Shown here: in pieces, positions 1 to 9,290 of the stretch
How positions within the stretch are numbered: the stretch's first letter is position 1
Layout of the letters: the number at the start of each line of letters is the position of its first letter
Notes under the pieces: generated by a model
Told to the model about the DNA's origin: nothing
What the model saw: only the letters and a program-made list of their open reading frames with translations
The model's database searches: none
From: Bradyrhizobium macuxiense
GTDB lineage: Bacteria > Pseudomonadota > Alphaproteobacteria > Rhizobiales > Xanthobacteraceae
Length of the DNA stretch: 64,000 nt
Reading direction: 5' to 3'
NCBI RefSeq assembly: GCF_007993935.1
Contig: NZ_VITY01000022.1
Coordinates: forward strand, 1 to 64,000
Translations under genes and position numbers: made by a program

Positions 1-489
1 GTACCTCGTAATGGAGAGTGGGGTTGGCGGTGATTGGTGCAGGAGCGCGATCAAATTGCCGCCAGCTCCCCATTACCGGCTTTGCCCATAAGGCAACAGT
101 TTGAAGCGGTCTCATCCAGGAGATCGATAACCGCATCTGAAGGAACCAATCTTGCGCGGGCGAGGTGATTTCGGCAACCAGGTCGTTTCATTGCAGTTTC
201 GAATGCGGAGATCATTGGGGCGGCAGTGAGCCAACAAGTGGGACAGGGAAATCGGAAACGACGCCGAAAGCTGCATGAACCGAGGGTATCGCGGCGAACC
301 GCGGAAGCCCACATCCACAATTGCCGGCCCTCGAACACTCAAGAATCGACTTGAAAGGAGCAGCCCCGCCCGGAGACCGGGCGGGGCTGCTGCCCCCTGC
401 CCCCTAGCTGCGAACTGCGCTGCGAATTTCAGCGGGCTGTTCAACGTTCGTTTTCCGCTGACCTACGATTTGGCAGGCCGCCGAGAGAC
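1..489. other. Intergenic region without a recognisable gene
   Basis: I see no open frame here with recognisable protein character or a good ribosome binding site. The only clear structure is the strong hairpin at 359-391. Confidence 0.5.
359..391. terminator. Perfect 15-bp stem, 3-nt loop hairpin
   Basis: Two perfectly complementary 15-base arms (359-373 and 377-391), almost entirely G and C, flank the loop AGA. The plus strand continues into C-rich sequence without a T tract. On the minus strand the hairpin is followed by CTCCTTT. It could be an intrinsic terminator for minus-strand transcription or a dispersed intergenic hairpin. The structure is certain and the role is inferred. Confidence 0.5.
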
Positions 490-627
490 TCACGCGCATT
501 CCGATTTTCGGCCCTTGGCGTCTTCTACAGCGTTCCGTAAAACAATTTCAGAAAGCTGCACAAGCACCCGTCTGAGACGCGCAATCTCTTGCTTGTAGCG
601 CTCGAGTTCGCGTTGTTCGTCCGTCAT
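490..627 (-). CDS. Small hypothetical protein, coiled-coil-like (45 aa)
   Basis: The ATG at 627 is chosen because AAGGA lies about seven bases upstream; a longer in-frame start at 687 has no comparable site. The 45-residue product is charged and heptad-like (MTDEQRELERYKQEIARLRR at its start), suggesting a single amphipathic helix or short coiled coil. I do not recognise a named family. Similar short charged proteins are common in Bradyrhizobium accessory DNA. There is no operon partner. Confidence 0.5.
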   Translation of the reverse strand: MTDEQRELERYKQEIARLRRVLVQLSEIVLRNAVEDAKGRKSECA

Positions 628-848
628 GACCGATCCTTCATGGCGAGTCCTAGCCGCGTGATCCATGCCGCACCTTTGTCCGCCCAAGTAAGTGCATATA
701 AAAAAATGGGAGCGCGCTCAGCACAGAGGCTAAGCTTAAGCTGGGGAGGTTAGGCCGTCGACTTTTGTACACAGCGCACGAACAATCTCACTCACCAGTC
801 CCGCGTGTTGTCCTCACAACAGATCAGAGCGTTTCGCACAAAAGCGTC

Positions 849-1696
849 CTATAAATCGTTTTCATTAGGAATGGCTGGACGAGTCTGCTTTCCGGCTGGA
901 TCCCTTGTGGGTCTGACGGACTCGTAGGCGGCTGAGATCAATTTGCAACAACAGCACGTCCTTTGCTCGAGGCACCTGCGGTCATCGATCTGCAAGACGC
1001 CGCGCGTCTTGCGAATCAGCCCTTGTTCTTCGAATCGGATCAAGGTCTGCGTGACGCCAGCGCGGCGCAGTCCCAGGGCGGACGAAATGTAGTCATGGGT
1101 CACTGGAAGAACATGAGCACCGAAGGCGTCGCTCGCAAAACACAACGAGCTTGCAAGTCGCTTTCGCGATCGTGCCGGATCCCGCATAATCCCGTTTGAA
1201 GGCAATGCAAGATCCGTGCTTGAACGAACTGAAAAAATGCTCCCGAATGCGGGGCGCTCATTCATCAGCCGATGCAGATCCTCGAAACGGATCCTGTGCG
1301 CGGTTTCGGAAACCAGCACGACCGCCTGATGCGTCGAAAGATGTCCTTCCATTAGCGGCGAAGCACCGACCGCGCCGCGATGACCAATCAGCGCTGTTTC
1401 AAGGATGCTGCCCTCCGCAACAAGCCTCAGCGAGACGAGGCCCGATTCTATGAAGTAGACGTGATCGGGACACTTCTTCGGCTCCTGCAAAACCATGCGT
1501 TTTTTTTCAGGACGATCGGCTCCAGGAGCGAGCCCATTGCCGCGAGATCTTGCAGAGAAATCCTCGCCAGGATCGCGTTCTTGATAGAAACTCGAGCGTT
1601 AGGACGCAGCGCCGGCCACTTTCTTGACACCTGCTTGACAGTTGCATCTGCGGAGGCATCAGTCGCCTTTTGGACGGCGGGCACGCGGTCGGTCAT
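849..1696 (-). pseudogene. Crp/Fnr-family regulator, frameshifted near residue 65
   Basis: The downstream part (849 to about 1490) encodes a cyclic-nucleotide-binding-like beta barrel (HVYFIESGLVSL, ETALIGHRGAVG) and a C-terminal winged helix (ALGLRRAGVTQTL, FEEQGLIRKTRG). This matches the short Crp/Fnr regulators frequent in Bradyrhizobium. The expected N-terminus (ISLQDLAAMGSLLEPIVLKK) is in another frame and runs from about 1696. The frames meet at a run of eight A on the coding strand (plus 1500-1507). Six or nine A would join them as LKKRMVLQEP or LKKKRMVLQEP. Either the gene is broken, or the base count in the run is wrong or variable. The exact start within 1600-1696 is uncertain. Confidence 0.7.
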
Positions 1697-1829
1697 AACA
1701 GGGGCGGCCTGCTGGCGCGGGGGTTTGCTGGGGCGCGCTCATCGGCTCTCGTCGGAAGACCGGCTAGCGGCTTCCCGTCTGCGGCGGCCACCCCGGATGC
1801 TTTGCAGACGATTGGCCTCATTGAACTAG

Positions 1830-1976
1830 TCACGGAGATCTCCAAACACCGGGCTCGTTCGGCTCATGGCGCATCAGCACCTGCGCGATTAGGTCCGCCA
1901 TGTACACGACTTCACGCACGAATAATCTCGTTTGTCGCCGGCCATGTCGTCGAGCTTCCGCAACACGATCGGTCAT
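1830..1976 (-). CDS. Possible small hypothetical protein (48 aa)
   Basis: A short frame opens with ATG at 1976 behind GAGGGC (spacing about five) and closes at 1830. The product is basic at the start (TDRVAEARRHGRRQTR), then amphipathic (VYMADLIAQVLMRHEP). I recognise no family. The ribosome binding site and protein-like composition are the only support. It could be a chance frame. Confidence 0.35.
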   Translation of the reverse strand: MTDRVAEARRHGRRQTRLFVREVVYMADLIAQVLMRHEPNEPGVWRSP

Positions 1977-2060
1977 TTTGCCCTCGCCATAGGTCACGTC
2001 GGAACATCACACGACAGTCGATCGCTTGGCCGTCCCCGCGGCGCGGCTTCACGGCGCATG

Positions 2061-2243
2061 TCAAACAAGCCTCTGGATCAGCCAACTTATGCCGACCCAC
2101 AAGCCGAGGTTGACTGCCAACGCAAGAACGAGAAGCCAACGCACCGAATACCGCGGTGTAAGGGCTAGTCGAATATCCGCCCGCTTCGCCTTAATCGCGC
2201 ATGCCTTCGCCAACGCGAGCACAGCCTTGGAATGAACCGCCAT
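2061..2243 (-). CDS. Small single-pass membrane protein (60 aa)
   Basis: Starting at the ATG at 2243, preceded by a purine-rich GAGGGGG, the product has a basic amphipathic N-terminal half (KACAIKAKRADIRLALTPRY) and one clear membrane helix at about residues 34-52 (WLLVLALAVNLGLWVGISWL). It would sit in the inner membrane with the basic part in the cytoplasm. No family is recognised. An upstream start at 2294 is possible but adds an unlikely N-terminus. Confidence 0.5.
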   Translation of the reverse strand: MAVHSKAVLALAKACAIKAKRADIRLALTPRYSVRWLLVLALAVNLGLWVGISWLIQRLV

Positions 2244-2514
2244 CGCCCCCTCGAACCGCAAGTACGATCGGCAGCCAACAGGCTGTGTCGGCAATCAGGA
2301 GCACACTATCTGATGACGCTCCATGCATTCGTCACAGCTACCACGTCCCGCGATTACGATCGTTGATAAAGCCCCTGCTACCGAAACCAGCGCCCTGATT
2401 CCACCAACTGTGCTGTCGTGCGTGGGGAAGCGCCAGTCCCATTTGGGGTAAAACATTCCAGCGTAGATAGCACCGTCACGACCCGCCGGAGGTTCAACGA
2501 CTGTAATCGACACC

Positions 2515-2567
2515 ATTTTGGGATAAGCCGCATTTTTGGGATAAGCCGCATTCCGCTCAGTGAGCGG
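2515..2567. repeat. Two 17-18 bp direct repeats followed by a 15-bp palindrome
   Basis: TTTTGGGATAAGCCGCA occurs twice in tandem with an 18-base period. The palindrome CCGCTCA-G-TGAGCGG follows at 2553-2567. The arrangement resembles the end of an insertion sequence or a small intergenic repeat. No transposase is adjacent, so this is probably a remnant. Confidence 0.5.
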
Positions 2568-2735
2568 ATAGATTGTCCCGACCTAAGCGGCCGAATCTAC
2601 ACGATACAAATTCGAAACGATCTTGTTTTTTGCGCTCCCCGGCGTGCCGCATAGATCGGGATCGACGCTTCTCAGCAGCGATGGCTCTTCAGGGCACCAG
2701 ATCCCGCAGTAGCGTTTGCGAAGCGACCTCGCCTT

Positions 2736-4697
2736 TCAAGCCGCGGACGTCGACCATTGCTTGTTTTGATCGAGCAGAGCGAAGACGTGGTCGGCCGCGA
2801 CCGGCCGACCGACGAGGTATCCTTGCACTTCATCACAATTGGTTTGACGCAAATAGTCAAGTTGCTCGGCGGTTTCGACGCCTTCGGCGACCACGCCGAT
2901 CTGCAGATCCCGCGTCAGTGCGATGATTGATTTTACGATCGCCGCGCTATCCGGTCGCCTCAGCATGTCCCGAATGAAGGACTGATCGATTTTGATGCGA
3001 GTGTAAGGCAGTTTCAGCAGATAGGTCAGCGACGAATATCCCGTTCCGAAATCGTCAAGCGCCACCGTCACGCCCAATTGCAGGAGCGAGTTCAGGATCG
3101 ATGACGCCGGCGCGTACTTCGAAATCAGCATCGACTCGGTTATTTCGATTTCGAGACGATGAGGAGCAACTCTGGCTTGGGAGAGCGCCTGCACGATTGT
3201 CTGCAGAATGCTGGCGTTATGGAATTGGGCTGCCGAAAAATTTACCGCGACCCTGAGGTCCGACGGCCAGTTCGACAGCGTCGAGCAGGCGCGACGGACC
3301 ACCCACTCGCCGATTCCGTGGATCAATCCGGTTTCTTCGGCGATTGGAATGAACTCGGTCGGGGAAATGACTCCACGGACGGGATGCCGCCAGCGCAGCA
3401 AGGCCTCAAAGCCGGTGACCCGGTTCTTGCGAATATCAAAGAAGGGTTGGTAGAGGAGGAACAGCTCGTCTCTGTCGACCGCGAGTTCCAGATCCCGCAG
3501 CAGCGCCCTGCGCTCGCGCGCTGATTCGTCATCGCTGGTCTCAAAGAAGCGGATCGTTCCCGGCCCCGCTTGCTTGGCGCGATATAGCGCAATGTCGGCA
3601 TTCCTCAACAGTTCATGAGGCACGTCGCCATCGCGCGGGGCCACTGCAATTCCGACGCTGGTCGCCCCCGCGATCTCACATTTCTCGATCGGGAACGGTT
3701 CGGCGAAGGCGCCGACAAACCGCTCGGCGACTTCCAACGCGTCTTCCAGCTTGGTCAGATTGGTCATGACAAGCGCAAACTCATCGCCGCCGATGCGCGC
3801 AACAGTATCAATCTGCCGTACGCATCGCTGCAGTCTCGAGGCGGCCTGCACCAGAAATTCATCGCCGGCGGGATGGCCGAACCTATCGTTCACTTCCTTG
3901 AAGCGATCGAGGTCGAGAAGAAGAAGCGCGAATTCCTCGCCCGAGCGGGCGAGCCTGTTGAGCGCGCCTTCGAGGCTCTCATTGAAGGCGAAACGGTTCG
4001 GAAGTTGGGTCAGGGGATCCCGCCGGCCCCTCCTTTCGGCCTCAAGTTGAGCGATGGTGCGCCTGGTAAATTCGAAAGAATGGGCGAAAACGCCGTGCAG
4101 GAGCACGAAGCCATAGGCCACAACCAGGATAGCGACGAGCAGATAGACGAAATCGCCGTTTCTGCCGAGGCAGATTGCCGTACCGACAAAGATCGGAGCC
4201 GTGAATGCCACCGCCGCCACCGGAATCGTCGCGAAGGCGAACGCGCCACCAGCAAGCATCCCAGAGCACAGACATGTTATGACGAGCTGCCCGCCATTGG
4301 AGGCGTTCGCGAAGAAAGCCACTGGAACGATCGCCCAGGCGGTTCCGAGAACCAACGCATTCCGTACGAGCCGGTGCATGGCCTGGCGCGACACGAACTG
4401 CGGCTTCGTCATCCGTCGTGATGAACGTGCCTTCAGGCCGATCGATAGCGCGCCGCAGACGACGGTCACCGCCCAGACCAAAGCGAAGTTTCGGTCGGGC
4501 GAATGCCAAAGGGCAATTGCGAGCACGGTCGCATTGCAGGCGTTGGCCAGCATGATGGCCAGCGAATGGCCCAACACGAGGGAGAGCTGCTCGGCACGAA
4601 TGTATCCTGCGACCGCTTCATCGGTGGTCGGCCCGCCGAATGCCGCCAGGTCTCCGGCTATCAGCTTCGAAAGATAGGAGTTCAGATATGCCATCAT
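2736..4697 (-). CDS. Diguanylate cyclase/phosphodiesterase (GGDEF-EAL) with N-terminal membrane domain
   Basis: Predicted cyclic-di-GMP turnover enzyme of about 653 residues. An N-terminal region with about six hydrophobic segments (roughly residues 40-210) precedes a GGDEF domain and an EAL domain. The GGDEF motif is intact near residue 303. An RxxD inhibitory site (RQID) lies exactly five residues before it, so product inhibition is likely. The EAL domain keeps FEALLRW (near 431), the NFSAAQF and EITES strands, DDFGTGYSS (near 548), KIDQSFI, VVAEGVET and QGYLVGRP, so both activities could be present. The membrane part resembles no sensory domain I can name. I prefer one of the adjacent ATGs at 4697/4694; a TTG at 4766 would add 23 unlikely residues. 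It stands alone. Confidence 0.9.
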   Translation of the reverse strand: MMAYLNSYLSKLIAGDLAAFGGPTTDEAVAGYIRAEQLSLVLGHSLAIMLANACNATVLAIALWHSPDRNFALVWAVTVVCGALSIGLKARSSRRMTKPQFVSRQAMHRLVRNALVLGTAWAIVPVAFFANASNGGQLVITCLCSGMLAGGAFAFATIPVAAVAFTAPIFVGTAICLGRNGDFVYLLVAILVVAYGFVLLHGVFAHSFEFTRRTIAQLEAERRGRRDPLTQLPNRFAFNESLEGALNRLARSGEEFALLLLDLDRFKEVNDRFGHPAGDEFLVQAASRLQRCVRQIDTVARIGGDEFALVMTNLTKLEDALEVAERFVGAFAEPFPIEKCEIAGATSVGIAVAPRDGDVPHELLRNADIALYRAKQAGPGTIRFFETSDDESARERRALLRDLELAVDRDELFLLYQPFFDIRKNRVTGFEALLRWRHPVRGVISPTEFIPIAEETGLIHGIGEWVVRRACSTLSNWPSDLRVAVNFSAAQFHNASILQTIVQALSQARVAPHRLEIEITESMLISKYAPASSILNSLLQLGVTVALDDFGTGYSSLTYLLKLPYTRIKIDQSFIRDMLRRPDSAAIVKSIIALTRDLQIGVVAEGVETAEQLDYLRQTNCDEVQGYLVGRPVAADHVFALLDQNKQWSTSAA

Positions 4698-5421
4698 TCT
4701 TGGACCCCGCAAGGCTGGCTTCGACGTTGGCGCCAGCGGTGGAGGTTCGCGGCAAATCTTTGACAAAAGATAAACTCTTGATTGTACCGACCGCCTGCCA
4801 ACACCTATGAGTTCGCGTCCGCAGCATGGCGCGACGGACTCATTGTTGAGGCCTGGACCGCTTATGAATTAAAGACCATTTCTGTCCGTTGCGTACCGAT
4901 CTAGTGCTCCAATAGACCGAAAGTTTGAGCTGACCCGCATGCGGATAGCCTCAGTACCAAGCTGAATGAAACGGCCAGGCGGTGCGAGATCGATCAGGCT
5001 CAACGAAGGTTCGGCAGGCATGGCATTCGGCCGTGAGCGTGCTTGCTCCAACAGTAGGGGCATCGTCTATTTCGCGCTGCTCCGCTCGAGCCAGCCCGCC
5101 TTTGCTAGAGCGGCCCCAGGCTCTGACTTCGTTTAAGCGGGACCTACCGGCGGCAGACAGCAATTCGCGTTGATTGCCGCGTTGGCGTTGGGTGGTATTA
5201 TGCCAACCAAGAGGGGCATTTGCCTGCAGCGCGCGAAGCTCTGCCCTGAGTCTCGATGGCCGCGTAACGATCAATCCTGCGGCTGGTCGGGGCCGCAGGA
5301 AGCACCGCAAGACGACGTTGATGACAATTCTCCGCGCTTGGCATAGTGCGCGCTGCGATCGAGCAGCCGACGACCTCGTGTCTTCGCGGCCGAGTTGACG
5401 CAGGCCGCAGAAAGCCCCCCA
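4698..5421. other. Intergenic, no gene seen
   Basis: The open frames here are short, lack protein character and have no convincing ribosome binding sites. I see no repeat or RNA gene. Confidence 0.45.
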
Positions 5422-5688
5422 TCAGCGCGGGCGCCATCCATGCTCGAAAGCATAGGTGGGGTTGATGCCGCAATATGCGTACGTGCCCGATGCTGTGGCC
5501 AGGCATTGTCTGTAGGTTGAGAACTGGCAATTGCCTGGATAGCCCCAGCTCCGCCCTTGCAGACAGTAAAGGTCTGGTGGAGGCGGCGGCATGTGCTTTG
5601 AGCGGTTTTGCGCGGCTGCGGTCGCTCCCGATGCAAGGCCGACCAAGACGGAAAATGCGACAACAACCATGAACGGAAGAAAACGCAT
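5422..5688 (-). CDS. DUF3551-type small exported protein
   Basis: The product is about 88 residues from the ATG at 5688. It has a signal peptide (MRFLPFMVVVAFSVLVGLAS, processing near ATAAA) followed by a Cys-rich domain with YCLQG, NCQFSTYRQC and YAYCGINP. This spacing of cysteines and the FSTYxQC motif is typical of DUF3551 proteins, which are abundant and functionally uncharacterised in Bradyrhizobium. It is probably periplasmic with two disulfides. An in-frame start at 5709 is less likely because it precedes the signal peptide by seven residues. Confidence 0.8.
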   Translation of the reverse strand: MRFLPFMVVVAFSVLVGLASGATAAAQNRSKHMPPPPPDLYCLQGRSWGYPGNCQFSTYRQCLATASGTYAYCGINPTYAFEHGWRPR

Positions 5689-5910
5689 AAGGTCTTTTGA
5701 CCCCGCCATTGATTCTTACCGAACGACGATCAATCTCCAGACACTCATCTGTTTGAGTGAGGAAACCGCACAGCTAGCTGTGTAAGCTAGCCCAAACGGC
5801 AATGAGTTAAAGCGCGATATTTGTACGAAACGTACAGACCGTACCTGCGGTCGCTCGCCCGCAGAACTACGCCTTCATAGAACTCTGCGGTCGGAATCGG
5901 CTGGGGAAGA

Positions 5911-6111
5911 CTAACGCCTCATCGTGGGCGCACTGGCCAACGCCGCTCGGCCAATTTGCCTTAGGTCATCGACCGACGTCTCTTCGCGGGTGGCGGCTTC
6001 CAGGAGTTTGCAGGCGACATGAGTTCGAGCGCCGGTCTCATGACGCGATATACCCTCGCACACCTCGTCCAGAACCGCGCGCAACAGGGCTGCCAATTCG
6101 GAATCGACCAT
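5911..6111 (-). CDS. Small conserved-looking hypothetical protein (66 aa)
   Basis: From the ATG at 6111 the frame gives 66 residues (MVDSELAALLRAVLDEVCEG at the start), predicted almost entirely helical and acidic, soluble, with no membrane segment. I know similar short proteins from Bradyrhizobium genomes but cannot assign a function. A much longer upstream extension in the same frame has no protein character. There is no operon partner. Confidence 0.55.
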   Translation of the reverse strand: MVDSELAALLRAVLDEVCEGISRHETGARTHVACKLLEAATREETSVDDLRQIGRAALASAPTMRR

Positions 6112-6414
6112 TCGAACGCCCTCAATCCCTCGACAATGATCATGTGTCAGCGTGTAGCGGGATAGACATTTGGATGAGTGAACTCGGGGCTCGTATGCGG
6201 TTTCGTTCACTCCTGTAGGGCTTAGCGCAATGGTATGACGACGATAGAACGAGCGCCAGCGCAAATCACCGGGTTTGCACCCGCGCCGCTGATGCCGACG
6301 GCCCCGCTCTGGAGCAGATGGTTCGCAAAGAGCGCGAATTCGACTGCGAAAAGCTCTCGTGATCGGGCACGCCACGGTAACGAGCCCAACCACGGGTCAG
6401 CCACAGAGCCCGAC

Positions 6415-7611
6415 CTATTCCCCGCCCTCGTAGAACAGCTCGAGCGGCAAGCCGACCAACGACTTTCCAATCCAGTCCCGCGCGATCACGTTCGACGGTC
6501 CCATCGCGATCGCGGCGCGCGCATCGCGGAATGAACGCTCGATCGGCCCGCGCCGATAGCCGTGACCGCCGGTCACGGTCAAGGCTGTTGCCGCCACCTT
6601 GTTGGCGACCTCGGCGGCGTGCACCTTGAACTCGGTGAGCGGAATCAAGATCTCGCTCTGCGGCTTGCCGGCGCGCCACAGCTCGTCCAGCCTGGCGGCA
6701 AGCTCGTTGCGCCATGGACGCAAGGCTTCCACCAGCACCTTGGCAGCGCCAAGCTCCTGGCGGATCGCCTGGTAATCCGACAGGTTCTTGTTCCTGTCCT
6801 TGTGCACAAAGCTTAAGGTATGTGCGACCGCCGCATTCAGCGCGCCGCGCGCGACGCCTTCCCATACGGCACCAAGACCGATGAGGTAAACCGGCGAGAC
6901 GCCGTCATAGATGAGCTCCTTGCCTTGCCCTTCGGCGCCGAGCCGATCGCGGCTCGGAACCTTGACGCCCGCATATCGGATCGGTCCGGAGTGGTTTGCC
7001 TTGACGCCGAGCGCGTCCCAGCGGCCGGGCAAGATTCCAGATGCCTTGCCGTCGACGATGAAGAAGGAAATATCGGCCTGGTCCTTGGCGCCTGGTGAGC
7101 GCGTCTGCACCACGTAGAAGTCGGCCTGGCCCGAGCTCGTCGTGAACGACTTCTCCGCGTTGAGAACATAGTCCTCGCCGTCACGTGCGGCTTCGGAGAA
7201 ATTATACCACCAATGCCCGCCGCTCGCCCGCTCGCTGGTCGAATAGGTGCCCAGAAGGCTGCCGCCCTTTGCTTTCAGCCAGCGCTCCTTCTGATCCTCG
7301 TTACCGAACAGGTTGATGGTCTGCGCGGCGCCGACATGCATGACATAGACGAGACCGGTCGAGGCATCCTGCCGGCCGATCCGATAGGCGGCTTCCGCGA
7401 AGTCACTGTGGCTGAGCCCGAGCCCGCCGAAACGCTGCGCGCTCAAGACCCCGGTCCAGCCCGCGGCCGCCAGCGCCTGCAGATTTTCTCGCGGAAACCG
7501 GCCTTCAAGATCATTGCGCTCGGCATGCTGGCTGACCGTGGTCTCGATGACGGCATCGAGCCGGGAATAAAGGTCATCCGGTGCGAGCAGCGCGAGACTG
7601 TCCTGGCTCAT
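6415..7611 (-). CDS. Acyl-CoA dehydrogenase-like flavoprotein (SfnB/DszC-type)
   Basis: The 398-residue protein has the acyl-CoA dehydrogenase fold: an N-terminal helical domain, a middle beta domain (GTYSTSERASGGHWWYNFSE, SFTTSSGQADFYVVQ) and a C-terminal helical domain ending in GGHGYRRGPIERSFRDARA. The family includes true dehydrogenases and the FMNH2-dependent desulfurisation enzymes (SfnB, DszC). The adjoining SfnG-like monooxygenase and ABC remnants point to the sulfur-compound branch. The ATG at 7611 is preferred because GGAGGAG lies eight bases upstream, and this ATG overlaps the stop of the livF remnant (ATGA). The gene itself looks intact while every upstream gene of the operon is damaged. 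Confidence 0.8.
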   Translation of the reverse strand: MSQDSLALLAPDDLYSRLDAVIETTVSQHAERNDLEGRFPRENLQALAAAGWTGVLSAQRFGGLGLSHSDFAEAAYRIGRQDASTGLVYVMHVGAAQTINLFGNEDQKERWLKAKGGSLLGTYSTSERASGGHWWYNFSEAARDGEDYVLNAEKSFTTSSGQADFYVVQTRSPGAKDQADISFFIVDGKASGILPGRWDALGVKANHSGPIRYAGVKVPSRDRLGAEGQGKELIYDGVSPVYLIGLGAVWEGVARGALNAAVAHTLSFVHKDRNKNLSDYQAIRQELGAAKVLVEALRPWRNELAARLDELWRAGKPQSEILIPLTEFKVHAAEVANKVAATALTVTGGHGYRRGPIERSFRDARAAIAMGPSNVIARDWIGKSLVGLPLELFYEGGE

Positions 7612-7840
7612 TGCCATTCTCCTCCGTCTATCCGATGAAACTGTTCAGGCGGCGGCGTGATCGGTTGGTGAGGAGCACGCGACACTGAAGGATGCGCCGT
7701 GGTCTTCTCGGGACGTCCGAGGTAGAGCACCCTGATCTCGACACCCCCGCGCAGATCGGCCGCGTCTCCGGCCAGCACCGTCGAGCACGACGGCGCGGTC
7801 GGCGTAGCTCAGCGCCACCATCGATCTGCCCTGCGATCAG
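7608..7840 (-). pseudogene. LivF-type ABC ATPase, C-terminal remnant
   Basis: Reading leftwards, ALSYADRAVVLD, then after a frameshift VLAGDAADLRGGVEIRVLYL, match the end of the second ATP-binding subunit of branched-chain amino-acid-type ABC transporters. The frame closes with a TGA overlapping the ATG of the flavoprotein gene at 7611, so the genes were once translationally coupled. The first two thirds of the subunit, including Walker A and B, are missing. Confidence 0.65.
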
Positions 7841-7841
7841 G

Positions 7842-7925
7842 ATGGAGCACGACATCGGCATGTCCGACCGGATCGCGGTTCTCGACTACGGCCGCAAGAT
7901 CGCCGACGGCACCGCGAAAGCTCTT
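7842..7925 (+). pseudogene. Inverted fragment of a LivG-type ABC ATPase C-terminus
   Basis: On the plus strand this short segment reads MEHDIGMSDRIAVLDYGRKI and continues ADGTAKAL. This is the H-loop and D-strand region of a LivG-type ATPase. It lies exactly between the LivG N-terminal piece and the LivF C-terminal piece, both of which read on the minus strand. The simplest reading is a small inversion with loss of the central part of livG and the start of livF. Confidence 0.65.
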
Positions 7926-8177
7926 GCCGGCGCCGTTGGGACCGATGATGGCGCGGATTTCGTCGTCCCCGACTGCAAGATCAATGCCGTCCAGCGCAGT
8001 GATCCCGTCAAAGCTGAGGCAGATGCCCTCAAGACGCAGGACCGGCACGGCAAGGCCGGTCGCCAGCACCACCTCAGCCGTGGGAGGCGTCGCGCCCGCC
8101 TCCCACGTGGCCTCAGCACGCTCAGGCGCGCGCGCCAGGATCAGGGCGTCGCCGCCCGATGTCGCAATCAGGCTCAT
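7926..8177 (-). pseudogene. LivG-type ABC ATPase, N-terminal remnant
   Basis: The ATG at 8177 lies about 20 bases after the stop of the monooxygenase remnant. The frame encodes an unusual roughly 45-residue leader, then a normal ABC beginning (VLRLEGICLSFDGITALDGI) up to an intact Walker A (GPNGAGKS). The sequence then breaks into the inverted fragment at 7842-7925. No signature motif or Walker B remains, so it cannot hydrolyse ATP. The original subunit belonged to a branched-chain/urea-type importer, probably for the sulfur compound handled by the flanking enzymes. Confidence 0.7.
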
Positions 8178-8196
8178 GCGTCGCCCTCGCCCCGGC

Positions 8197-9290
8197 CTAT
8201 TCTGCCGCCAGAACGTGCGGCGACCGGCTTACTTCGAGCTCGCGCACCAGCGGGATCACGTGCTTACCGAAATGTTCGACCTCTTCTTGGAAATGCAGGA
8301 AGCCGAGCAGGATCAGGTCGGCGCCGGCGCGCTTGAGCTCGATGATGCGTTCGGCGACCTGCTCTGGCGTACCAATCAGGTTCGAGCGGAAGCCATCATT
8401 GTACTGAACGAGATCCTGAAAGGTAGACTTGCACGCTCGGGGCTGGCATTGCCGGCATTCTGGACCTCATGGTGGAAGCCGTGCACCGCTTCCGGGATCG
8501 CCTTATCAAGGACCTCCTGCAGGACGTCCTTGGCTTCCTTTTCCGTTTGCCTGACAATGCCGAATGCATTGATACCGATCCTGGTACGCCAGCTCTTGCC
8601 GAAGGCCTTTTCCTTGGTCCTGATATCGTCGACCTGTGCCTTCAGGCCATCAGGCGTGTTGCCGTTAGTGAAATACCAGTCAGACACGCGACCAGCCATG
8701 TCACGAGCGGCACGCGAGGAGCCCCCCTGAAAGATCTCGGGAAGCGGGTCGAGCGGCTTGGGCTTTAGCGAATAATCGGTGAACCGATAGAAGTCTCCCT
8801 TGAGGGTATAGGTCTCCTCGGTCCAGATGCCGCGCAACGCGTTGATGAACTCTTCCGAGCGGCGGTAGCGCTCGTCGTGATCGAGCCAAGGCTCGCCAAT
8901 GGCATGGAATTCACCGCGAAACCAGCCCGAGACAATGTTGACCGCGACCCGCGCATTGGTGAGCTGACTGATCGTCGCGATCTGCTTTGCAGCCAAGGCC
9001 GGATTCCAGGGCCCGGGAAGAAGAGCGGCAATCACCTTGAGCTTTTCGATTGCGGCAAGCAGTGCATGTGAGAAGCTGACGGATTCATGCTGCTTGTCGG
9101 CGCCATAGCCTGCAGTGAACCGAATCTGGCTCAAGGCGTAGTCGAAGCCGGCCTTCTCCGCGATCTGCGCAAGCTTGCGATTGTAGTCAATGTCCCAGCT
9201 GGTGCGCTGCTCGATCGAGGATATGACAAGGCCGCCAGAGACGTTCGGGACCCAGTAGGCGAACTTAACAGGGTTGTTGTTCGTGGTCAT
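8197..9290 (-). pseudogene. LLM-class flavin monooxygenase (SfnG-like), frameshifted near its C-terminus
   Basis: The first about 285 residues follow dimethylsulfone monooxygenase SfnG closely in pattern: KFAYWVPNVSGGLV, VSGWFRGEFHAIGEPWLDHD, EIFQGGSSRAARDMAGRVSD. This is an FMNH2-dependent TIM-barrel enzyme of sulfur scavenging. Near 8420-8440 the frame shifts. The remaining C-terminus (FQDLVQYNDGF, LIGTPEQVAERI, GADLILLGFLHFQEE) continues in another frame to a stop at 8197. A few residues also seem deleted at the break. The start at 9290 has GAGGTGAC upstream. It heads the decayed operon with livG, livF and the flavoprotein gene. Confidence 0.8.

Noticed and set aside
2295..2516. 73-codon minus frame with some hydrophobic character
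   Set aside because: There is no ribosome binding site, and the start codon lies inside the direct repeat. I could not support it as a gene.
3615..4421. 268-codon plus-strand frame
   Set aside because: Antisense shadow of the GGDEF-EAL gene.
6266..6865. 199-codon minus frame
   Set aside because: Other frame of the acyl-CoA dehydrogenase-like gene; the product is Arg-rich without a fold.
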